A DNA stretch of 64,000 bases. Source: Xanthocytophaga flava (lineage in GTDB: Bacteria > Bacteroidota > Bacteroidia > Cytophagales > 172606-1). Made by a program: the position numbers and the translations under genes. The notes under the pieces are model-generated. The model ran no database searches. It had not been told where the DNA came from and was given only the letters and a program-made list of their open reading frames with translations. The DNA is taken from positions 232,968-296,967 of the forward strand of contig NZ_JASJOR010000008.1 of NCBI RefSeq assembly GCF_030068545.1, in the 5' to 3' direction. Positions 9,008 through 18,691 of this stretch are shown here, piece by piece (the stretch's first letter is position 1; every line of letters starts with the position of its first letter).

Positions 9008-9505
9008 CTATTCCTCAAGCTGAAACATGATTTTTGTTTGCCATTTAGCAGGATTAGGTTCAAATTCTGGGTCAATCAGATAAAATTCAGTGCGGCCACC
9101 CCATCGGGTAACGCCTTGAGATGACTGTATTTTTTCTTTCAACCCTTTTTGCCTAATCCAATTTTCCAAGGCCATATGCCCTTCCATCATGTCTTTGAAA
9201 TCACCCGAGTAAATGAGGCTTGCATATTTCCCTTCAGGAAAGCTACCTAAGTGGATATGGGAATTACCTTCAATGGGTACATCAATAGTAAAACCGGCCT
9301 CACATTCAAGCTCATTATTCTCATTGATTGACTTGTATAAGAAAAAGTCAGGACCATTGGGTTCAATCTTATTTGTGTGCATCCATTGTCTGACTTCTGA
9401 AATCAATGGGGGTAGGACTTGGGAAATCTTGTTCATATACACAGTCTTTGCAATGGCTAGATAATAGCGAAGTGTCTGATATTCGATCTTAGGTTCTGAA
9501 AGCAT
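9008..9505 (-). CDS. GyrI-like effector-binding domain protein
   Basis: The protein has 165 residues, is cytoplasmic and has no DNA-binding domain. The sequence fits the GyrI/AraC-effector-binding (SOUL-like) family. Typical features are ECEAGFTIDVPI, the LPxGKYASLIYSGDF-like strand (here FPEGKYASLIYSGDF), a helix WIRQKGL and a final beta strand with RTEFYLIDPEFEPNPAKWQT. Stand-alone GyrI-like proteins bind small hydrophobic or amphiphilic compounds and some hydrolyse them; which applies here is unknown. It is a single gene whose start ATG at 9505 is clear. Confidence 0.85.
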   Translation of the reverse strand: MLSEPKIEYQTLRYYLAIAKTVYMNKISQVLPPLISEVRQWMHTNKIEPNGPDFFLYKSINENNELECEAGFTIDVPIEGNSHIHLGSFPEGKYASLIYSGDFKDMMEGHMALENWIRQKGLKEKIQSSQGVTRWGGRTEFYLIDPEFEPNPAKWQTKIMFQLEE

Positions 9506-9843
9506 ATAATGGTTTGTTGTTTGGCAAGTTTACGTAATCGGAAAGTAACTTAAAGGGTGTAGCTCCGGCAAAATAAGTGGTGGATTACGACATAGCTTCT
9601 GTACGGTTGAGTTCTATAGATTGAGTAAGTTGTTTATGATCAGTTAGATAGGCGTGAAATAGTGGGATTGTGAACCCTGCTCCATTCTTCCAATGTATCT
9701 GTGATAGTATTAAAATTTTACATTGCCTTACTTTACCAGCATAGAAAATTTATAAGGCATTCATAAATTTCTGCTCTATTGCATGTTTAAATTATATAAA
9801 CGAATATTGTATAAAACTCACTGTATTCTATCACCGCACAAAA
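9506..9843. other. Intergenic, no feature seen
   Basis: 338 bp between divergent genes. It should contain promoters for both, but no convincing TAnnTTTG element, hairpin or short coding frame was found. Confidence 0.5.
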
Positions 9844-10095
9844 ATGGCAAATAAAAAACCAAACGAAATGAGTGACGAAGAATTGCTCAAAACTGAGAAG
9901 ACTCTGAAACTATTCATCACGATGGGGATTAGTGCGGCTGTGTTGATGTTGGCAGTTGGCATATGGCTCTCCATAGTAAAACACAAATTTAGTGCTTTGA
10001 CTGCCATTCCGATGTCAATGGGAGTGATTGTGATAGTGAATGCAAATAGCTTAAAAACAATACAAAAGGAGAAAAAGTCCAGAGGCTTATTGTAA
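9844..10095 (+). CDS. Small two-helix membrane protein
   Basis: The protein has 83 residues. A charged N-terminus (NEMSDEELLKTEKTLK) is followed by two hydrophobic segments, about 26-45 and 52-68, and a basic tail (KTIQKEKKSRG). Short proteins with an N-terminal (M)S(D/T)EELLK motif and two membrane helices are widespread in Bacteroidota. Some are annotated as redox-active disulfide protein 2, although this one has no Cys. The function is unknown. The palindrome array begins 56 bp after its stop. Confidence 0.7.
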   Translation: MANKKPNEMSDEELLKTEKTLKLFITMGISAAVLMLAVGIWLSIVKHKFSALTAIPMSMGVIVIVNANSLKTIQKEKKSRGLL

Positions 10096-10150
10096 AGGCT
10101 TAGAAAATCAGTCATTTATATTGATTTAACTATTGCATTAGTGAATAGAT

Positions 10151-10401
10151 TGACTGGTATTCGAATATTTTTTCAACCTGACCAGAATTCCAGTCAAAGT
10201 TGAAAGCGACCGGAAGTATGGTCAAAAACAAAAGTGAACAGAGTTCCAGTCATTTTGTAAAGTGATTCTAAGTATGGTCAATTACTTTGCTAAACAATTG
10301 CTTGATCACTCAGCCTTCAATTGTCATTTTGACCATACTTTAAATATTTTTACTGAGTGACCACAATTACTGTCATTCTTCAGCGACCATAAGCATGGTT
10401 T
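10151..10401. repeat. Array of 18-bp degenerate palindromes with 28-bp period
   Basis: Clear units begin at 10151, 10179, 10207, 10235 and 10263, exactly 28 bp apart (18-bp unit, 10-bp spacer). A degenerate unit falls at 10291. A second phased run begins at 10302 (degenerate), 10330 and 10358, and a last unit begins near 10384. Two forms alternate: TGACCAGAATTCCAGTCA (10179) and TGAACAGAGTTCCAGTCA (10235), versus CGACCGGAAGTATGGTCA (10207) and TGATTCTAAGTATGGTCA (10263). The second run uses the reverse orientation (TGACCATACTT at 10330). Each unit is roughly TGACC-N8-GGTCA, an imperfect dyad. A period of 28 is not a multiple of 3 and there is no reading frame. It could be a multi-site operator, a REP-like element or a protein-binding array. 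Confidence 0.75.
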
Positions 10402-10534
10402 TGGAGGGAAAAGATAGGTGGGTGTTGCTAATTTACAGAATCTAAAACTTCTTCATCTAAAGCGAGTATATTTGTATTTTAAGTACCATAACTACCTTAT
10501 CTGTCTATAATACATATAAAATACGATTGAGTGT

Positions 10535-11149
10535 GTGAAGTCATCTGTAAAGTTCATCTATTATTTCTTTGCCTTTTTATGGTTAGTAAGTCTACTCGCT
10601 GGCCCTTTTTTTACTTTTTTTCCCTCTGCTATAAGCTGTGAACTTCCCTGGTTTGATATCTCTAATGTCATAGTAGATCAGAAGGGAAATACATATATAG
10701 GTCTTCCTTTTTATGGAAGAGTACAATTGTATGACAAAGAAGGAAATTTTCGGAAGCAGTGGCACATTGGTCATGGTAATGGAGGATCTTTTAGATTAAT
10801 TCTGAGTCCTAACCAATATATTGAAGTTGCTACTGCACAGGGAAGATCTTTGAATACATTTGACTCAAAAGGAAAGCTAATCAAAGTCAAACACAATACA
10901 GATCTATTTCATAGATTAGATGATAAAAGAACTCATCCCTTTGTTGATAGGAATAAAAACGAATATGGTATCAAGGATAAGGTTCTGTTTCCTGAAATTA
11001 TTCGGAAGTCTCCTTCTGGAAAAGAAGACCTGGTAGCTAAAATGCCATGGTATTTGTTTTTTATACATCCATTCTATACAGTTTGCTGCCTGGTCGTGAG
11101 TGGTTTGATGCAATGGGTAACTAATAAGAGAAAAAATATTAATTATTGA
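10535..11149 (+). CDS. Membrane-anchored protein with NHL-like extracytoplasmic segment
   Basis: The protein has 204 residues and begins at GTG (no in-frame ATG nearby). Hydrophobic segments at about 8-30 and 170-190 flank an outside domain. That domain contains propeller-like strands (ISNVIVDQKGNTYIGLP, GRVQLYDKEGNFRKQWHIG, NTFDSKGKLIKV) resembling NHL/YncE blades. There are only about two to three blades, too few to close a propeller, so it may oligomerise or be a minimal fold. A TATATTTG -7-like element lies at 10467-10474. The palindrome array sits directly upstream and may regulate it. The function is unknown. Confidence 0.65.
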   Translation: MKSSVKFIYYFFAFLWLVSLLAGPFFTFFPSAISCELPWFDISNVIVDQKGNTYIGLPFYGRVQLYDKEGNFRKQWHIGHGNGGSFRLILSPNQYIEVATAQGRSLNTFDSKGKLIKVKHNTDLFHRLDDKRTHPFVDRNKNEYGIKDKVLFPEIIRKSPSGKEDLVAKMPWYLFFIHPFYTVCCLVVSGLMQWVTNKRKNINY

Positions 11150-11314
11150 CAAAGCCATATAAAAGGAAACATACGTTCACTTTATTGAGTGTTAGTCTGT
11201 TATCGGAACAAGTAAATATCCAATTCTCTGCTATTATTTTCATTTTTCTTGCCATTAGTTGAACTATTCTAGCAAAATAGATCAGAGTATGACATATTCT
11301 GTTAAATTGAAGAC

Positions 11315-12166
11315 ATGAATTTGTCGTTTCGGCTAATCACCCCACAAGCTAACCGTTCCTATAGCTTTCGTAGAGAGCTACTGGGTTTTACTACACTCTG
11401 GCATTACCATCCGGAGCTGGAGCTGGTGTATTTTATGAAAGGGAAAGTGAATGCCCTTGTTGGTGATACATTTCGAGACTTCGCAGAAGGAGATTTGGTT
11501 TTACTAGGTTCCAACTTTCCGCACATATTCAAAGAACAACCAGAATATCAGGCAGCTAACCCTACGGTAAATCCGTATGGCCTAATGCTTCAGTTTCAGG
11601 AAAATTTTCTCGGAAAAGAGTTTCTCGAAAAGCCTGAAACTATCAGATTGCGCCATCTGTTTGAGCGTGCCCGTCGTGGACTGTTATTTAAACCCAATGT
11701 GGTAGAGTCGTTACAACCTGTATTGGAAACGCTGCATACCCAGGGAGAAACGCGCCAGTTGTTGATGTTGCTGGATATTCTCTTCACCATGGCTGAAACT
11801 CAGGACTATGATTACCTAACCAATCAGGATTACTTTTTTCATATCAACGACGATGATGAGCATAGGCTGGCTCGTGTACGGCAGTATGTATATGAAAACT
11901 TTAAGTCCAAGATTACGGTAGCTAAAGTAGCTTCTATTGCCAATATGAGTGAAACAGCCTTTTGTCGTTACTTTAAAAGTCGTACCTCCAAAAACTTTAC
12001 CCGTTTTCTGAATGAAGTCCGGGTGGCATATGCCTGTAAGGTTCTGCACAAACCAGATACTACAGTTTCAGATGCCTGCTTTCGGTCGGGCTTTAATAGC
12101 CTTTCCTACTTCAACCGGCAATTTAAAGCTATTATGCAAGTTTCACCTCAGCGATATCTACGCTAA
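11315..12166 (+). CDS. AraC-family transcriptional regulator (cupin sensor)
   Basis: The protein has 283 residues. The N-terminal cupin-like domain is recognised by LGFTTLWHYHPELELVYFMKGKVNALVGD and the following FAEGDLVLLGSNFPHIF. The C-terminal pair of AraC helix-turn-helix motifs occupies about 185-283 (ITVAKVASIANMSETAFCR; ACFRSGFNSLSYFNRQFKA; SPQRYLR). It lies 680 bp upstream of the SusC/SusD pair in the same direction and may control it by sensing a sugar or sugar acid; this is inference from position. Confidence 0.9.
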   Translation: MNLSFRLITPQANRSYSFRRELLGFTTLWHYHPELELVYFMKGKVNALVGDTFRDFAEGDLVLLGSNFPHIFKEQPEYQAANPTVNPYGLMLQFQENFLGKEFLEKPETIRLRHLFERARRGLLFKPNVVESLQPVLETLHTQGETRQLLMLLDILFTMAETQDYDYLTNQDYFFHINDDDEHRLARVRQYVYENFKSKITVAKVASIANMSETAFCRYFKSRTSKNFTRFLNEVRVAYACKVLHKPDTTVSDACFRSGFNSLSYFNRQFKAIMQVSPQRYLR

Positions 12167-12848
12167 GTCAACCAGATAGTTAATTAAGTTAGTAATTGAA
12201 TGGTAATCCTTAGCTGCAAGTAATGAGTATACATAATTGAAAATATAAATATTAAAAGAAAAAGTAATATTAAGTAATGGGAGAGTATATGGTAGGTTCT
12301 GATTGTCAATGAGTTAAAAATAAATAGGTGTGTGTATAAACAGGCACTACTAAATCAGCAGCAGATTGTTATTTTCTTTGATTCGTCTTTATTTCTGGTC
12401 CATCTTCACTTTGAAAATGTATATGGTTATTGTCTTAACAGTAGTAATTCGTCTTGAAAGCATGTTTAAATTCTATTCCCTGAGGTAAAAAAATAGGTAA
12501 GGAGTCTATTAGTAAAACCTGTTCGCTTGACTCTTCCAACAAGGCTTTCTTTTGTTTAATGAAAATTGTGTTGTAAAGACACCTCTCGTGCATTTCTATT
12601 TTTTGGGAAGAAGCTACTGAATTGAAGCATCCCGTTGACAGCCATACAAGCAAAAGTTTTACACTTTTCAAATCATACTATTTACTTATCAGCAATTTAC
12701 ATCTGTAATCCAACATCTGACAAGTAGCCTAAGATCCTATAAAAGATTTACCTGGATCTGCTACCTGTGATTAGTGGGTTCGCTATGCTTTTGCCTGAAA
12801 GTATCTAGATAATAATTCACTTTCACACCTTTTAAAGCAAAATCTTTT
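12167..12848. other. Long intergenic region upstream of susC-like gene
   Basis: 682 bp between the AraC regulator and the SusC gene. Apart from one doubtful reverse-strand reading frame (12435-12671), it holds AT-rich sequence and no clear -33/-7 pair, hairpin or repeat. It must contain the promoter for the SusC/SusD operon. Confidence 0.5.
12435..12671 (-). CDS. Possible small secreted protein (doubtful)
   Basis: A 78-residue frame beginning at TTG. The first 22 residues (MKSVKLLLVWLSTGCFNSVA) look like a signal peptide and the rest is polar with a hydrophobic patch (VLLIDSLPIFLPQG). No family is recognised, there is no ATG and no obvious ribosome-binding site. It lies in the otherwise empty region before the SusC gene and could be a chance frame. 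Confidence 0.3.
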   Translation of the reverse strand: MKSVKLLLVWLSTGCFNSVASSQKIEMHERCLYNTIFIKQKKALLEESSEQVLLIDSLPIFLPQGIEFKHAFKTNYYC

Positions 12849-15800
12849 ATGAAAAAACAATTACCAGATGGCTTGCCATCCATTTTGCTACCAACTAATG
12901 CCAGGTTGCTGGTGTTAAACATACTTATCTTCTTTGTATGCTCTACAAGAATACTCGCTCAAAATACCTCCATCAGGGGAAAAGTACTGGAAGGTACCAG
13001 TAAGGAACCACTGATAGGAGCCAGCGTAACTGTTAAAGGCGAAAGAATAGGAACAATTACAGATGCTAAAGGGGAATTTAGTTTGTCTGTACCTCCCAAT
13101 GCTGTACTTGAAATTTCCTCAATTGGCTATGTAACTCAAAGCGTGACTGTGGGTAACCAGACAATGCTTACAATTACACTGGCTGAAGATTTAACCAATC
13201 TGGGTGAGGTGGTAGTTACAGCATTAGGTATCAAGAAAGAACAGAAAAAACTGGGCTATGCAACTTCCACAGTTTCAGCCGAACAAATCAGCGAGAATCG
13301 GTCTCCTAACTTTATCAATACACTTTCTGGCAAAATTGCCGGAGTAAATATTTCATCGCTGGGTACAGGGCCTGGGGGGACGGCCAAAGTCCGGATTCGT
13401 GGCCAATCCTCCATTGGTGGTCAGAACGGACCTCTCATTGTTATAAATGGCGTTCCCATCAACAATACCAACTTCGGCTCTAATCAGGGGAATAGTGGTG
13501 CTGATAACTCCATTGCCAGTCGCATTGCCACCAACACATCAGACGGTGGAGACGGCCTGTCCAGCATTAACCCAGATGATATCGAAAGTATGACTGTGTT
13601 GAAAGGAGCAACTGCGGCTGCGCTGTATGGATCACGAGCCAAAGATGGGGTGATAATGATTACCACTAAGTCCAAAGGGGAGAAAAAGGGGATTGGTCTT
13701 TCGTATAATCTCAACTATACCAATGATACTCCGTTAGATTTTACTGACTATCAATACGAGTATGGACAAGGGGAAAATGGTGTTCGACCCACAACAGCTA
13801 ACCCTACATCCGGACAATGGTCGTTCGGTGAAAAGTTTGCCCCAGGCATGACTCAGGTTTTATTTAACAACATTACTGTACCATATGTCCCTGTACGCAA
13901 CCGCATTCGCGATTTTTATCGAAACGGACAAAATGTCTCGCATACAGTTTCCCTATCAACCAATGGTGAGAAAGGCGGACTGAATTTATCCATTGCCAAT
14001 ATTGATAACAAGGGCATTGTACCTAACAATTCGTTTAACCGGAAGATTATAAATCTTGGCTTTTCCTATAATCTGAGTCCAAAGCTGAGCTTTGCAGGTA
14101 ATATCAACTACTCAAATGAGAAAACCAGAAACGCACCCAATATTTCACAGCAAGACCTGACGATTCCTACTTCTCTAATGAATCTGGCTAATTCCATGCC
14201 ACTAGATTTGTTAGAGGCTAATAAGTTTAATGCAGATGGAAATGAAACCGTATACTCACGGTTTACCAATCGGACTAATCCGTATTTTACTTTGTCTGAA
14301 CGATTTCAGAATGTAACACGAGACCGTGTGTTTGGCAATGTCTCAGTCAAATATAACATTCTGTCCTGGTTGTCTGTACAGGCTCGTGTAGGTCAAGATT
14401 ACTGGTCACGGGATCAGGATTACAACACGCCCACAGGTACCGCGTTCCTATCTCCTGCACCAGCAGGATTTGTCAATGGTAACTATGTACAGGAAACCCG
14501 CCGGTTCCGTGAAATCAACAAAGACATCCTGATTTCTGCTTCTAAAACATTTGGAAAATTTGGTATAGATCTTAATGTTGGTGGAAATCAGCTGTATGTA
14601 CGTCAGGATTACAACTCTGTATATGTACAGGATTTTGTTGTGCGGGGACTGTATACTGTCATGAACAGCCGTCAGAAAGAACCCCTTTACGTTCTGACAG
14701 AACGAGCTGTTAATTCTCTTTACGGATCAGGTGAGTTTTCGTTTAAGAATTTTTTGTTTTTAAACGTGACTGCACGTAATGACTGGTTCTCTACTCTTTC
14801 CCCAGCCAATCGAAGCATTCTCTATCCATCCGTTTCACTGAGTTATGTATTGTCTGACTCGTTTGATGGTTTACCACAATGGGTCAATTTTGTCAAACTC
14901 AGAGCCGCTTATGCTCAGGTAGGTAGCGACACCGATGTCCCTGCTTACTCAAACAACTTATTTTATAACATCAACCCTGCCTTGTTTGCCAATCCTTCAG
15001 GCTCTATGCAGCCAGTGGGGACCATATCTGGTAACACAGTTCCTAATCCCAATCTGAAACCCATGCGTGTAGACGAAAAAGAAGCGGGTTTTGAAGTAAA
15101 GTTGTTTAATAACCGTGTCAATATTGACTTTGCTATATATAAAAAGGTAACTAACGACCAGATAGTAACAGCTCAGGTTTCAGATGCTTCGGGTTACATA
15201 AATACCTTAGTAAACAGTGGTAAAAGCCAAAATATAGGCCAGGAGATGTTACTAAATCTGGTTCCTGTTCAGTCATCGGCGTTCAAATGGGATATTACTT
15301 TCAATGCCTCTCACAACAAAACCAAAGTGTTGAGTTTACTTACTGACAATCCCGGTGAAAAAATTACTGTGGGGACTGGTTTCTTTGGAGGAGAATTGCG
15401 TCAGGTTGTAGGTCAGGAAATGGGCCAAATCTATGCCTTCGGTTTCAGACGAGATGACCAGGGACGACAGGTATTTGGTTCCAGTGGACTTCCTCTTCGC
15501 ACTGCCAACCTGATTAGTTTTGGGAGTGCATTACCTGAATGGGTAGGGGGTATTACCAATAGTTTTAATTACAAGGGTATTGCACTTTCGTTTCTGATTG
15601 ACTTTAAGTTGGGTAATACCATGATTTCCAACACCAATATGAATGCCTATCGTCATGGACTGCACAAGGCAACATTGGTAGGCAGAGAGGGTGGTGTAGT
15701 AGGAGTAGGAGTAAATGAACAAGGAGAAACCAATACGGCAAAAGCCAATGCACAGGATTATTATTCCATTCTTCGTACACAATCCATTCTTGAATGGGTA

Positions 15801-16055
15801 GTATACAATGGAGGCTTCTGGAAACTTCGCCAGATCAGTGTAGGATACGATTTTTCAAAATTCTTACCCAAAAATTCACCCATTTCTGGAGTTAAGCTAA
15901 GTTTTGTTGCTAATAATGTACTTATGCTGAAAAAATGGATAGACAATATTGATCCTGAATCGTTTGGCAATTCATCTGATAACCTTTCCGGTATTGAAAT
16001 GACAGGTTTGCCTACTACCCGTAGTCTGGGTTTTAACCTCAATGTTAAATTCTAA
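12849..16055 (+). CDS. SusC/RagA-type TonB-linked outer membrane protein
   Basis: The protein has 1068 residues with a signal peptide (about 1-38). A carboxypeptidase-regulatory-like domain follows (about 43-120, SIRGKVLEGTSKEPLIGASV). Next are the TonB-box/plug start (LGEVVVTALGIKKEQKKLGY), the plug signatures SGKIAGVNIS, GQSSIGGQNGPLIVINGVPI and ATAAALYGSRAKDGVI, and a long beta barrel ending in a terminal Phe. SusC proteins form TonB-powered channels with a SusD lid to import glycans or peptides. The SusD partner starts 33 bp downstream. There is no glycoside hydrolase in the unit, so the substrate is unknown. Confidence 0.96.
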   Translation: MKKQLPDGLPSILLPTNARLLVLNILIFFVCSTRILAQNTSIRGKVLEGTSKEPLIGASVTVKGERIGTITDAKGEFSLSVPPNAVLEISSIGYVTQSVTVGNQTMLTITLAEDLTNLGEVVVTALGIKKEQKKLGYATSTVSAEQISENRSPNFINTLSGKIAGVNISSLGTGPGGTAKVRIRGQSSIGGQNGPLIVINGVPINNTNFGSNQGNSGADNSIASRIATNTSDGGDGLSSINPDDIESMTVLKGATAAALYGSRAKDGVIMITTKSKGEKKGIGLSYNLNYTNDTPLDFTDYQYEYGQGENGVRPTTANPTSGQWSFGEKFAPGMTQVLFNNITVPYVPVRNRIRDFYRNGQNVSHTVSLSTNGEKGGLNLSIANIDNKGIVPNNSFNRKIINLGFSYNLSPKLSFAGNINYSNEKTRNAPNISQQDLTIPTSLMNLANSMPLDLLEANKFNADGNETVYSRFTNRTNPYFTLSERFQNVTRDRVFGNVSVKYNILSWLSVQARVGQDYWSRDQDYNTPTGTAFLSPAPAGFVNGNYVQETRRFREINKDILISASKTFGKFGIDLNVGGNQLYVRQDYNSVYVQDFVVRGLYTVMNSRQKEPLYVLTERAVNSLYGSGEFSFKNFLFLNVTARNDWFSTLSPANRSILYPSVSLSYVLSDSFDGLPQWVNFVKLRAAYAQVGSDTDVPAYSNNLFYNINPALFANPSGSMQPVGTISGNTVPNPNLKPMRVDEKEAGFEVKLFNNRVNIDFAIYKKVTNDQIVTAQVSDASGYINTLVNSGKSQNIGQEMLLNLVPVQSSAFKWDITFNASHNKTKVLSLLTDNPGEKITVGTGFFGGELRQVVGQEMGQIYAFGFRRDDQGRQVFGSSGLPLRTANLISFGSALPEWVGGITNSFNYKGIALSFLIDFKLGNTMISNTNMNAYRHGLHKATLVGREGGVVGVGVNEQGETNTAKANAQDYYSILRTQSILEWVVYNGGFWKLRQISVGYDFSKFLPKNSPISGVKLSFVANNVLMLKKWIDNIDPESFGNSSDNLSGIEMTGLPTTRSLGFNLNVKF

Positions 16056-16088
16056 CGTGTGTTTTTAACCTGCTTAAAAATCAAAACA

Positions 16089-17642
16089 ATGAATACTCTA
16101 TTACTAAAAATATCCAGCATATTTGGTGCAATGCGCTTGTTGTTGGTTCTGATAGTGTCAATCAGTACACTTGTTTCGTGTGAGAATGGTTTTGACCAGC
16201 TCAATATAAACAAAACCAATCCAACAGCTATCAATCCAGTATTTAGTCTCAACAACGCACTAATTAATTCGTCCTTCAATCAATCCTCTATACTTTACGA
16301 AATGGGTATTGTACAGCAGTTGGTTACACCTAATTCGGGGTTTGTAACAGGGGCTAACTTTAATCAGGACAACCGGGACCAGACGAATGGAAACTGGGTT
16401 AAGTTTTTCCAATCGGCGATTAGACACACTCAAGATGTTTTGAACCAAAAGGCAACCTTGGAAAACCGTCCAAACCTGATTCAGATGGCCCGCATCCTGC
16501 AAGCCTACAATTTTATGGTACTTACAGATACCTATGGGGATATTCCTTATTCTGAGGCAGGCAAAGGTTATTCAGAACTGATACTTTATCCCAAGTATGA
16601 CACACAACAATCTATTTATACAGATATCATCAAAGAGTTAAATGAAGCCTCAACAGCACTGGATGCTAGCCAACCCATCGAAACGGCAGATGTATTGTAT
16701 GGGGGAAATGTGACTCAGTGGAAAAAGTTCGCTAACTCCCTACTTTTACGGGCTGGTATGCGATTAGTGAAGGCCGATGTAGCACTGGCAATGCAAACTG
16801 CCGTAAAGGCGATTGAGGGAGGTCTCATTGATGCAAATGCAGATAATGCAATCATCCGGCATGATGCTAACTATACAAATCCTATTGGTGTTACACTTAA
16901 CAGTACTGAGGCTGCAAACCTGTATCTGACTGCTCCGTTTGTCAATCAGTTGAAAAGCACCAATGACCCCCGCCTGAGAGCCATTGCCGTCCGGTATGTG
17001 GGAGCTAAATCCGGACCCGAACAGAAAGCGGCCATTGCCTCTACAGATCCTGCTGTTCAGGTAGGTATGCCAATAGGTTACGATAATGCTACCATTGGTA
17101 CTAAAGTAACAGAACTGAATTTAGCTAGTTTTTATGATTTTAGTCAGGTTGACAGAACACGTATGGCTAAGATATTAGCTCCTACTTTTTTGGTAACAGC
17201 GTCACAAACCCAACTTCTACTGGCTGAAGCTGTACAAAGAGGTTGGACTACAGGTGATGTAGCAGAACTATACAACAAAGGGGTAAGATTGCATATGGAA
17301 CAGATGGCTTTGTTTGATGCGAATTCCACAGTTACTACTCAGCAGGCAGATGCATACCTGAATGCTAACCCTTTTGATGAAAGCAAAGCTCTCGAACAGA
17401 TCAATACACAATACTGGATCAGTTCGTTTTTGAATGGGCCAGAGACGTGGGCAAATTTTCGCCGAAGTGGCTTTCCTGCGTTGACTCCTAATCCGTATCC
17501 TGGAAAAACAATCAAAGGGAATTTCATCAATCGGCTGACTTATCCAAATTCTGAAATTTCTGTCAATAAAACCAATGTTGATGCAGCCATTTCACGACAG
17601 GGAGCCGATGATCTGGATTCTAAAGTGTGGTGGGATAAGTAA
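16089..17642 (+). CDS. SusD/RagB-family nutrient-binding lipoprotein
   Basis: I chose ATG 16089 because the longer GTG frame (16059) adds ten residues unlike a signal peptide. The lipoprotein signal ends LVSCENG. The mature start GFDQLNINKTNPTAINPVFS and the segment ILQAYNFMVLTDTYGDIPYSEA are typical of the SusD-like family 2 type (PF12771). Helical repeat-containing SusD proteins cap the SusC barrel on the cell surface. The C-terminal part contains the family motif ETWANFRRSGFPALTPNPYP. It is directly downstream of its SusC partner, and a long T-rich hairpin ends the unit. Confidence 0.93.
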   Translation: MNTLLLKISSIFGAMRLLLVLIVSISTLVSCENGFDQLNINKTNPTAINPVFSLNNALINSSFNQSSILYEMGIVQQLVTPNSGFVTGANFNQDNRDQTNGNWVKFFQSAIRHTQDVLNQKATLENRPNLIQMARILQAYNFMVLTDTYGDIPYSEAGKGYSELILYPKYDTQQSIYTDIIKELNEASTALDASQPIETADVLYGGNVTQWKKFANSLLLRAGMRLVKADVALAMQTAVKAIEGGLIDANADNAIIRHDANYTNPIGVTLNSTEAANLYLTAPFVNQLKSTNDPRLRAIAVRYVGAKSGPEQKAAIASTDPAVQVGMPIGYDNATIGTKVTELNLASFYDFSQVDRTRMAKILAPTFLVTASQTQLLLAEAVQRGWTTGDVAELYNKGVRLHMEQMALFDANSTVTTQQADAYLNANPFDESKALEQINTQYWISSFLNGPETWANFRRSGFPALTPNPYPGKTIKGNFINRLTYPNSEISVNKTNVDAAISRQGADDLDSKVWWDK

Positions 17643-17656
17643 TTTTGTTTTTACAG

Positions 17657-17734
17657 ACCAGACATTAGTTATAACCAGAAATAGAAAACTGACAATCAGT
17701 CAATTGTTTCTGAGTTATAGCTGGTGTTTTTTTT
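17657..17734 (+). terminator. Probable terminator after the SusD gene
   Basis: ACCAG (17657-17661) pairs with CTGGT (17721-17725), and inner arms TATAACCAGAAA / TTTCTGAGTTATA (one bulge) extend the stem. Eight T residues follow at 17727-17734. Confidence 0.6.
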
Positions 17735-17830
17735 GACTATTAATATGCCGTTAGTAAAGTTGCTGTAACATCTGAAAATGCGTAAATTCGTAGGAAAATC
17801 ATCTACTATCTTTTGCTGAAGTAACACTCA

Positions 17831-18541
17831 ATGAAAACATTCTCTACCCGGAATTTACTATCAACAACACTACGTTATTGTCACATTTTGGTTATTGTTC
17901 TATTAATTTGGTCTTGTAAGAAAGACAACGAACCTATCTTTCCTTATCCCTCTATATATCATGCTACACGTTCAGAGATTACTTCCGATGTACGTCTTTT
18001 TACCAAACAAGGAGAAATAAAGGATCAGATGGTTATTACAGATTTCATGAAGCGTTACAATACCGCTTGGACTACTATTATAGCGCCAAAGTCAGAAACT
18101 GTAACATATCAGGATACTGTGAAGATTCTGACAAAAGATAATGTTCAGGGTCCATTTTATCTAAAAGATGCCTATCTCCAATTTAATGAAAATATAATTT
18201 ATATTATTTCTCGGGATACAGGATACTCTGATTTAAACGAATTCTATGAATCAAATGTCGTTTTTGGTAAATACAAGCCCATATATGAAAAGAAAGTATA
18301 TTATTCACCCTCAACAGGAGTTAATCCTCGAGTCTTTACTATACCAATCAATTATGCTGAATATACTTCCGAGCAATTAAAGTTCTTGACTCTCTCTTAT
18401 ATGGTCAAACGAGGCACTGGTGCATATTATTCAACATATGGATCTAGGTATAATAATTCATTTGACCCTACGAGTTATAAAGCATTGCTCGCAGATGATA
18501 CACTTGTCGTTCAGGAATCTAATATAGTCTATGAAAAGTAA
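17831..18541 (+). CDS. Hypothetical lipoprotein
   Basis: The protein has 236 residues with a lipoprotein signal ending LIWSC (Cys29) followed by KKDNEP, typical of Bacteroidota. The mature protein is beta-rich with many Tyr and Thr residues and no recognised motif. A terminator-like hairpin separates it from the SusD gene, so it probably has its own promoter. Its place after a SusC/SusD pair suggests a surface role, but substrate binding is only an inference. Confidence 0.6.
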   Translation: MKTFSTRNLLSTTLRYCHILVIVLLIWSCKKDNEPIFPYPSIYHATRSEITSDVRLFTKQGEIKDQMVITDFMKRYNTAWTTIIAPKSETVTYQDTVKILTKDNVQGPFYLKDAYLQFNENIIYIISRDTGYSDLNEFYESNVVFGKYKPIYEKKVYYSPSTGVNPRVFTIPINYAEYTSEQLKFLTLSYMVKRGTGAYYSTYGSRYNNSFDPTSYKALLADDTLVVQESNIVYEK

Positions 18542-18691
18542 AGTAGTGCCTAACGATGTTTTAGGATGTTAATGTATACTAAGAAAGTAGAAATTTCTAT
18601 GCTACTAGTAAATTTTGAAGTCGCTTTTTCGTGTAAGTAGAAGAATTCATGTATGTGCAATTAGTCAACGCATATCTGATCAGACTTTAGA

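Noticed and set aside
10151..10401. CRISPR array
   Set aside because: Units are degenerate, alternate between two types, switch orientation, and spacers are only 10 bp. No cas genes are present.
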